From contig JAPDHM010000001.1 of the NCBI GenBank assembly GCA_030704425.1, positions 1,612,001 to 1,676,000 of the forward strand: a stretch of 64,000 bases of DNA, read 5' to 3'. The notes beneath the pieces were generated by a model. That model saw only the letters and a program-made list of their open reading frames with translations, had not been told where the DNA came from and searched no databases. Made by a program: the position numbers and the translations under genes. Positions within the stretch are counted from its first letter, which is position 1; each line of letters begins with the position of its first letter. Origin of the DNA: Rhodobacteraceae bacterium IMCC1909 (GTDB lineage Bacteria; Pseudomonadota; Alphaproteobacteria; Rhodobacterales; Rhodobacteraceae). This document shows, piece after piece, positions 58,787 to 64,000 of this stretch.

Positions 58787-58802
58787 AGCTTACAGTTACG
58801 CA

Positions 58803-58829
58803 GCCAGACCTCGCTCTGCAAGGTCTGGC
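58803..58829 (-). terminator. Hairpin downstream of rpoH2
   Basis: Perfect 9-base arms GCCAGACCT (58803-58811) and AGGTCTGGC (58821-58829) with a 9-base loop lie 14 bases after the rpoH2 stop. No T-tract follows on the minus strand, so its efficiency as a terminator is uncertain. Confidence 0.5.
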
Positions 58830-58842
58830 AATGCCAAAAAGC

Positions 58843-59721
58843 TCACTGGAAAAATGCGCCTGCCTCGGGGGCCTGATCTTCCAGAGCCAGACGCATCTTC
58901 TTAAACGCGGCCGCTTCCACCTGTCTGATCCGCTCTTTTGACAGACCCAATTCTTCGCCCAGGCTCTCCAAAGTGCGCGGCACCTCAATCAATTTCCGCT
59001 CCCGCACGATATATTTTTCACGATCATTGAGCACGCTCATCGCTTGCAGCAACCATTTGCGCAACGCCTCTTGGTCATGGTCAATCTCTACGATTTCAGC
59101 GGCCTGCGCGCTGTCATCTTCCAGCGCATCAATCCACTCGCGACCTTCGTCTTCGGTCGATTGCGTTGCATTAAGCGAAAAATCGGAGCCAGACAAACGG
59201 CCATCCATCATCTCCACATCATGCAGTGGCACGCCCAAATCCTGCGCAATCAGCTGCTGCAATTGATGCCGATCCAGCGTTTGGCCGGCGTTATTGGCAT
59301 CGCGCTCAATCCGCGCCTGAATGCGTCGCATGTTAAAAAACAAAGACTTTTGCGGGCTGGTCGATCCCGTACGCACCATTGACCAATTGCGCATCACATA
59401 TTCTTGCACAGAGGCTTTGATCCACCACACCGCATAGGTTGAGAACCGCACGCCACGATCGGGATCAAACTTTTCTGCCGCTTTCATCAGGCCGAGACCG
59501 GCCTCTTGGATCAAATCTCCCATCGGCGCACCATAGCGTTTGAACTTCGCAGCTTGCGAAATCGCCAGCCGCATGTAGGCATTGATCAAACGATGCAGGC
59601 TTTGCTCGCAGCGTTCATCACGCCAAGCGTAGGCCAATTTCAACTCCGTTTCAGCGTCAAGCATCTCCGCTTTCATTGCAGTGCGCGGTAGAAAATTCTC
59701 TGTGCGTCCGTCTAAAGGCAT
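58843..59721 (-). CDS. rpoH2: RpoH-type (sigma-32 family) sigma factor, RpoH2 subgroup
   Basis: A 292-residue group-3 sigma factor directing RNA polymerase to stress promoters. Region 2 is complete (LINAYMRLAISQAAKFKRYG, DLIQEAGLGLMKAAEKFDPDRGVRFSTYAVWWIKASVQEYVMRN near residues 43-115), followed by the sigma-32 box area near 130 and region 4 with the helix-turn-helix LESLGEELGLSKERIRQVEA near 250-270. The ATG at 59721 has GGGAGG upstream. The upstream sigma-E-like promoter (59767-59796) supports RpoH2, which in Rhodobacter acts in the singlet-oxygen response. The assignment to RpoH2 rather than RpoH1 rests on that promoter and general resemblance. Confidence 0.9.
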   Translation of the reverse strand: MPLDGRTENFLPRTAMKAEMLDAETELKLAYAWRDERCEQSLHRLINAYMRLAISQAAKFKRYGAPMGDLIQEAGLGLMKAAEKFDPDRGVRFSTYAVWWIKASVQEYVMRNWSMVRTGSTSPQKSLFFNMRRIQARIERDANNAGQTLDRHQLQQLIAQDLGVPLHDVEMMDGRLSGSDFSLNATQSTEDEGREWIDALEDDSAQAAEIVEIDHDQEALRKWLLQAMSVLNDREKYIVRERKLIEVPRTLESLGEELGLSKERIRQVEAAAFKKMRLALEDQAPEAGAFFQ

Positions 59722-59766
59722 GGGTTCGCCTCCCAATCAGTAAAAGATGAAAAACTTGTTACTCTC

Positions 59767-59796
59767 TTCTTACGCAGGTACATGCAGGTTGGATCA
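59767..59796 (-). promoter_or_regulatory. ECF sigma-E (RpoE/ChrR)-type promoter upstream of rpoH2
   Basis: On the minus strand TGATCC (59796-59791) and TAAGAA (59772-59767) are separated by exactly 18 bases. This matches the Rhodobacter sphaeroides sigma-E pattern TGATCC/TAAGA, and rpoHII is a known member of that regulon. The -10 element lies 45 bases before the rpoH2 ATG. Confidence 0.7.
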
Positions 59797-59810
59797 CTCT
59801 TGGGGACATA

Positions 59811-60344
59811 ATGCCTACAGAAAACAAAATTCCAGCCCTGCGCCTGGTGCTCGGCGGCGCAAATTCTGGCAAATCACGAGTTGCCGAACAGTCGATTGCT
59901 GCGACCGGCCGGCCCCGGCGCTATATCGCAACAGCCCAGGCCTGGGATGATGAAATGCGCGTCAAAATTGCGCAGCATCGCCTGCAACGCGGACCAGATT
60001 GGACCACCGTAGAGGCGTCGCTGGATCTTTCCGAGGCTCTGGCGGCGGCTCAGCCAGACGAAATTATCCTGCTCGATTGCGTCACGCTGTGGCTGAGCAA
60101 TCTCATGATGGCCGAGCGGGATATTCAAGCCGCTTGTGCCGCGCTTTACACGGCTCTCACCCAGGCCCCCTGCCCTGTAATTGTGGTCAGCAACGAAGTC
60201 GGTCAAGGCATCACGCCAGACAATGCGATGGCGCGGGCTTTTGTCAAACACCAAGGCCGCCTCAATCAAGATCTCGCCCACCTGGCGCAGGAGGTGATCT
60301 TCGTCACCGCTGGCATCGCGCAAACCCTCAAGGCCGCACCATGA
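59811..60344 (+). CDS. cobU: Adenosylcobinamide kinase / cobinamide-phosphate guanylyltransferase
   Basis: A 177-residue enzyme (also called CobP) that phosphorylates adenosylcobinamide and then attaches GMP, in late cobalamin assembly and cobinamide salvage. The P-loop LVLGGANSGKSR lies near residues 12-23, YIATAQAWDDEM near 38-49 holds the conserved region where the guanylylated His follows (AQHR near 54), and LLDCVTLWLSNLM near 86 is the Walker B-like segment. It overlaps the next gene by four bases. Other cobalamin genes are not in this window. Confidence 0.94.
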   Translation: MPTENKIPALRLVLGGANSGKSRVAEQSIAATGRPRRYIATAQAWDDEMRVKIAQHRLQRGPDWTTVEASLDLSEALAAAQPDEIILLDCVTLWLSNLMMAERDIQAACAALYTALTQAPCPVIVVSNEVGQGITPDNAMARAFVKHQGRLNQDLAHLAQEVIFVTAGIAQTLKAAP

Positions 60345-60913
60345 GCGATTGGTTTTGGATAAGGCACGGCCCCACCCATGAGAAAAATTTCACCGGCTGG
60401 CGCGACGTGCCGGCCGATCTGTCTGACCGCGCATTGATCGACCGCCTAAACGCGTATTTGCCGCCTGAGGCTGTGGTGGTGTCCTCTGATCTGACCCGCT
60501 CTGTCACCACCGCCGATGCGCTTGCCGGCGGGCGCACCCGACTGCCGCATGAAGCCGATCTCCGGGAGTTTAATTTTGGCGATTGGGATGGGCGGCATTG
60601 GTCAGATGTTGCACAGACCGATCCCCAATTGAGCCGCGATTTTTGGGAAAAACCCGGTAATATTATGGCCCCAAATGGCGAAAGCTGGAACATAGCCGCC
60701 GCCCGCGCCCGCCCGGTGGTCGACCGGTTGACTGCGGCCCATAACAGCATCATCGCCGTTGCGCATTTCGGCATCATCCTCACCCAAGTGCAACGCGCCC
60801 TGGACAACAGCGCCTACGCCTGCCTGGCCCATAAAATCGACAATTTCAGCGTCACCCATTTGCGCGAAGACCAGGGCGAGTGGCAGGTGATTTGCATCAA
60901 CCACTTGCCATAG
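60341..60913 (+). CDS. Histidine-phosphatase family protein (CobC-like)
   Basis: A 190-residue phosphoglycerate-mutase-fold phosphatase. The catalytic RHG motif is in WFWIRHGPTHEKNFTGW near residues 4-20, with SSDLTRSVTTADAL near 49 and the second His in AVAHFGIIL near 145. The ATG overlaps the cobU stop (ATGA), which points to alpha-ribazole phosphatase (CobC), the step completing the lower ligand of cobalamin; the sequence alone only supports a histidine phosphatase. Confidence 0.88.
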   Translation: MSDWFWIRHGPTHEKNFTGWRDVPADLSDRALIDRLNAYLPPEAVVVSSDLTRSVTTADALAGGRTRLPHEADLREFNFGDWDGRHWSDVAQTDPQLSRDFWEKPGNIMAPNGESWNIAAARARPVVDRLTAAHNSIIAVAHFGIILTQVQRALDNSAYACLAHKIDNFSVTHLREDQGEWQVICINHLP

Positions 60914-61001
60914 GGATCTTTACCCCGGATCCACAGATTCACCTTCCGTAAACGATGATGACCTATGCTCGCTTGACCCGTAACCACACAAGGCCAAGCC
61001 G

Positions 61002-61886
61002 ATGGTGGCCGTTAACTATACAGTTGCATTTCATGCGGCGGAGGCCCGGCCGGTTGAGGTGCAATGCGCCGTAGCGCCTGGCCTGGCCAGTTTTCAAATC
61101 ATCGGACTGGCCAATAAAGCTGTCAGTGAGGCACACGAGCGGGTCAGGGCCGCACTTGACGCCCTCTCGATTGCCCTCCCCTCCAAGCGGATCACGGTGA
61201 ACCTGTCACCGGCCGATATGCCCAAGGGAGGTTCACATTTCGACCTTCCCATTGTGGTGGCCCTCCTCTCGGCCCTGGGCATGATCCCGCAGGAGGAGAT
61301 TGGCGCCTGCGTTCTCATGGGTGAGCTGGCTTTGGGGGGCTATCTGGAAGACCCCGCAAAGGCCTGCGCCCGCGCCCCAGACTGCGGCGCCGATTATTTG
61401 GGCCGCATATCTGGTCCACTGCTGGATCGGTTTGATTTGCGTGTCGATGTACCACCTGTCGCCTACAGCGATCTTGAATTGCCCTGCGACAGCGCGCCAA
61501 GTGCCGAAGTGGCGCTGCGCATCACTGCGGCCCACACACGGCAATCCGAGCGATATGCCAAAATTCCAAACTGTATGGTCAATGCAGATGCGGAAGGGGC
61601 CGTGTTGCAGGCATTCGCAACACCCAACGCAGATGGCTAAGCGCTTTTGATCGAAATTTCTGAACGGTTTGGGCTAACAGCGCGGGGCTATCACAGGGTC
61701 ATGCGGGTGGCGCGCACCATTGCAGAACTGGCAGCCAGTGAGGTGGTTGAACGGGCACATATTGCCGAAGCCGCCAGCTTCCAGCTGCCTGTGGGGCGCG
61801 GGCCGTCTCAGCCGCGCAAAAGTCGAAAAGCCGCCGCCGCAGCCCAGCCAGAAAAAATGGCAATGGCCAATGAAAGCAGCCCATAA
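61002..61886 (+). pseudogene. Decayed ComM/YifB-type Mg-chelatase-like AAA+ gene
   Basis: The intact family has about 505 residues: an N-terminal ChlI domain, a central AAA+ module and a C-terminal helical domain. Here the N-terminus (YTVAFHAAEARPVEVQ to VLMGELALGG) runs to residue 112 and jumps straight to YLEDPAKACARAPDCGADYLGRISGPLLDRFDLRVDVPP, so roughly 230 residues with Walker A and B are missing in frame. A TAA at 61638-61640 then interrupts the frame where relatives have a Lys or Arg. The same frame resumes with LLIEISERFGLTARGYHRVMRVARTIAEL. The tail overlaps the convergent gene. ComM helps natural transformation elsewhere. Confidence 0.85.
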
Positions 61887-62575
61887 GCAACGGGGCGCTC
61901 GTGGGCCAAATTATACAGCCAACGCTCGATGCCAACCTTCTGCACATCAATTGACGTCTGATACTGCGACACAACCTGGCCGTCGCGCATGAGGAAAATA
62001 CGCGCCGAATAGGCGCCCTCCACCAAATTTGATGGCAGGGAAACGGAGGTCGAAAATAAAGTTTGCTCTTGCAGCTGCACCGAACCGGGCAGCATTTGAT
62101 AAAGACCCTGCTCTTCACGCACGCGCACCAACGCTTCGGTAAATTGATCTTTATTGTTGGTGCTGGCGGGGACTGTAACTGCACGGATCAACTGGCGCAC
62201 CGAGATTTGATGCCACAGATCAGATGCCTCACTGACAACGCGATCAAAGGGCCCGGTGGTGGCGACCGCGTAAAAGCTGGGCGCCAAATCGACATCAAAA
62301 GCCTCAACATTTACCCAAATCCCCAAGCGTTTGTCCTTACGGCGCACCGTAACCGGGTCGCGTGGACTGGCAATGGTGACAACAACATCGAGATCACCGG
62401 CCGAACTGGCCGCTGTTTCATGTTTTAGGGCACCGAAGATTAAGATCTCCGATCCATTAAAAAACGCCGTGATGCCGATTTCGTTTTTCGACATGCCGAG
62501 AACGATGTCCTGTGCCGAAACCGGGCCAGCCAAGGTCAGAATCACGAGAAAAACTCTTGCGAAAAAACCTTGCAT
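61808..62575 (-). CDS. TIGR02186-family membrane-anchored periplasmic protein
   Basis: A 255-residue protein of unknown function found in alphaproteobacteria. A signal peptide (MQGFFARVFLVILTLAGPVSA) precedes a large periplasmic part, and a C-terminal helix near residues 230-250 (YGLLSLAIAIFSGWAAAAAF) anchors it. The ATG overlaps the stop of the TauE/SafE gene (TGATG), so the two are translationally coupled. Repeated pairing with TauE-type exporters suggests an accessory role in export, but no mechanism is known. Its 3' end overlaps the comM pseudogene tail by 79 bases. Confidence 0.83.
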   Translation of the reverse strand: MQGFFARVFLVILTLAGPVSAQDIVLGMSKNEIGITAFFNGSEILIFGALKHETAASSAGDLDVVVTIASPRDPVTVRRKDKRLGIWVNVEAFDVDLAPSFYAVATTGPFDRVVSEASDLWHQISVRQLIRAVTVPASTNNKDQFTEALVRVREEQGLYQMLPGSVQLQEQTLFSTSVSLPSNLVEGAYSARIFLMRDGQVVSQYQTSIDVQKVGIERWLYNLAHERPVAYGLLSLAIAIFSGWAAAAAFRLLRG

Positions 62576-63492
62576 CAATGGCCTCCCGCAACACCGAGGC
62601 TGAACAGCTCGGCGGGTTCCACAATCAGGTCAAACGCCAGCTTGGCGCAAACAAGTAGCACCATGAGCGCAAGAAGGATGCGCAGCTGCTCTGATTTGAG
62701 CTTGGCGCCAATCATCGTTCCGAATTGCGCGCCGATCACCCCTCCGATCAAGAGCAATACCGCCAGCACCATATCCACCGTGTAATTGGTGGTGGCGTGC
62801 AGCATAGTGGTAAACGCCGTCACGAAAATGATCTGAAACAGCGATGTGCCCACCACAACTTTTGTTGGCATACCCAGCAGGTAAATCATCGCCGGAACCA
62901 TCACAAAACCACCGCCCACGCCCATGATCGCCGCCAAGACCCCAACGGCAACGCCGACAACGATGGGTGGGATTATGGAGATGTACAGACCCGACACCTG
63001 GAACCGCATTTTAAACGGCAAAGCATGCACTAAACCGCGTTTTTTGCGCGACTTGACCACGGCCACTTGTTTCGATTTGCGGAGCGCGCGCAGGCTTTCG
63101 GCGAACATCAAGCTGCCAACGACCCCCAAAAACAGCACATAACACAATTTAACCAGGAGATCGACTTGGCCCAAACTTTTGAGGTGATTGAACACAACCA
63201 CCCCAAGCGCAGCACCGACCAACCCGCCGATGAGCAGCACACCGCCCATTTTGAAATCCACCGTCTTACGTTTCACATGCGCCAACACGCCCGAAAACGA
63301 AGAGGCCACGATTTGATTGGCTTCGGTCGCAACGGCCACCGCAGGGGGGATGCCTATAAAAAACAAAAGTGGTGTCATCAAGAAGCCACCGCCAACGCCA
63401 AACATGCCAGACAGGATCCCAACCATCCCGCCGAGACCCAGCAGGAGAAAAGCGTTAACCGAGACTTCAGCAATGGGCAGATAGATATACAT
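62575..63492 (-). CDS. TauE/SafE (TSUP) family sulfite/sulfonate exporter-like protein
   Basis: A 305-residue inner-membrane protein with about eight helices in two inverted repeats. The repeat signature appears as GGMVGILSGMFGVGGGFLMTPLL near residues 21-43 and VGVLAAIMGVGGGFVMVPAMI near 184-204, typical of TSUP transporters. Family members export sulfite, sulfoacetate or other organic anions. A basic loop (RKSKQVAVVKSRKKRG) lies between the halves. The substrate is not evident. Confidence 0.9.
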   Translation of the reverse strand: MYIYLPIAEVSVNAFLLLGLGGMVGILSGMFGVGGGFLMTPLLFFIGIPPAVAVATEANQIVASSFSGVLAHVKRKTVDFKMGGVLLIGGLVGAALGVVVFNHLKSLGQVDLLVKLCYVLFLGVVGSLMFAESLRALRKSKQVAVVKSRKKRGLVHALPFKMRFQVSGLYISIIPPIVVGVAVGVLAAIMGVGGGFVMVPAMIYLLGMPTKVVVGTSLFQIIFVTAFTTMLHATTNYTVDMVLAVLLLIGGVIGAQFGTMIGAKLKSEQLRILLALMVLLVCAKLAFDLIVEPAELFSLGVAGGH

Positions 63493-63569
63493 GGCGCCGC
63501 ATAGCCCTAACGCTGGTCTCCGGCAAGGGCTTGCAAGGGCGCGGTGCGAAATCTGCGCTCAAAACGCGC

Positions 63570-63604
63570 ATTTGGCCTTATCATCACCTAAAATTTGGCC
63601 TTAT
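63570..63604. repeat. 12-bp direct repeat near the end of the last gene
   Basis: ATTTGGCCTTAT occurs at 63570-63581 and 63593-63604, 23 bases apart. The second copy contains the TAA stop (minus strand) of the permease gene. Confidence 0.7.
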
Positions 63605-64000
63605 TTTTCTTTGACGTAAGCCACCCCACCAGAACGGGGCGGAATCGCCTTGCCGACGAAGCCTGCGAGGACCACGACAGTCAGCACATAGGGCAGCGAT
63701 TGGATGAAAACCACCGGGATCTTGATCATACTGTCCAGACCTGCGCTCAAATTGCTCAGGGTTATCAAGGTTGCCACAATCGCAAGCCCCAAGCCCAGAC
63801 CTCCCAAAACGATGCGATCAAGCAAGGTTTTGTTTCGCACATAGGCGAAAAGGCCACATCCAAGCGCCAAAAGCACCCCGCTCATCACCCAAGCCGGCAG
63901 GAGGATGTTTTGGAAGCGGTTGTCGACCGCAAAGAAAAACCCAAACAACAAACACGCACCCAGCGCATACCATGGCCGCCACTTGGCGAAGATCAAAGCA
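63601..64000 (-). CDS. C-terminal part of a BMP-type ABC transporter permease (partial)
   Basis: The frame enters from the right edge and encodes the last 132 residues of an inner-membrane permease. LIFAKWRPWYALGACLLFG and the end LPYVLTVVVLAGFVGKAIPPRSGGVAYVKEK match the C-terminus of the second permease in nucleoside-type BMP systems, here with two extra hydrophobic helices in between. The apparent first codon in the window (TTG 63996) is internal. It is a different locus from the complete BMP transporter at 43-48 kb. The stop lies at 63601. Confidence 0.82.
   Translation of the reverse strand, partial: ALIFAKWRPWYALGACLLFGFFFAVDNRFQNILLPAWVMSGVLLALGCGLFAYVRNKTLLDRIVLGGLGLGLAIVATLITLSNLSAGLDSMIKIPVVFIQSLPYVLTVVVLAGFVGKAIPPRSGGVAYVKEK

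Overview
The window looks like a housekeeping stretch of a marine alphaproteobacterial chromosome from the Rhodobacteraceae (Roseobacter group). Evidence: an F1 ATP synthase operon without F0 genes, a short-form HisG with HisZ next to HisS, a family II (manganese) pyrophosphatase, a B12-dependent ribonucleotide reductase, a roseobacter-type RpoH2 sigma factor, a three-gene xanthine dehydrogenase cluster tied to a BMP-type transporter, and moderate GC. The genus is not resolved. No prophage, insertion sequence, CRISPR array, tRNA or rRNA was seen.

Layout. 1-7.8 kb: nuclease-like protein, ppaC, HAD hydrolase, MaoC hydratase, ribF, a YcgN-type protein, threonine aldolase, a DsbA-like isomerase, prs and a shortened H-type lectin. 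7.8-12.8 kb: atpHAGDC on the minus strand with a recognisable promoter, a TTG start for atpH and a terminator after atpC. 12.9-24.7 kb: methyltransferase, gloB, clpA, a MotA/MotB-like pair with a very long coiled coil, chaC, a frameshifted pentapeptide-repeat membrane protein, tyrC and hisC. 24.8-38.4 kb: rpsD, DEAD-box helicase, DCC protein, nrdJ, DUF1489 protein, hisG-hisZ-hisS, slyX and dnaE. 38.7-49.1 kb: xdhA-xdhB-xdhC followed without a break by a complete BMP-type ABC transporter, a strong terminator and a flavin oxidoreductase. 49.2-64 kb: dimethylglycine/sarcosine dehydrogenase-like gene, panC-panB, SH3 protein, M3 peptidase, moeB, dut, coaBC, rpoH2, cobU, a phosphoglycerate-mutase-type phosphatase, a comM pseudogene, a TIGR02186/TauE pair and the end of a second BMP-type permease.

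How genes work together. xdhABC and the transporter read as one purine uptake and oxidation unit. panC, panB and coaBC all serve coenzyme A synthesis. cobU contributes to the cobalamin that NrdJ needs. rpoH2 carries an upstream sequence matching the ECF sigma-E promoter known from Rhodobacter, pointing to a singlet-oxygen response cascade.

Most notable: the sigma-E-like promoter of rpoH2; the uncharacterised ion-motor pair at 17-20.5 kb; a pentapeptide gene split exactly at a T-TTT-TTG slippery heptamer and preceded by a 20-bp tandem duplication that doubles its Shine-Dalgarno; a comM gene with a large in-frame deletion plus an in-frame stop; an H-type lectin with an internal gap; and several short duplications spanning stop codons. 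These suggest small-scale gene decay rather than a large mobile island.
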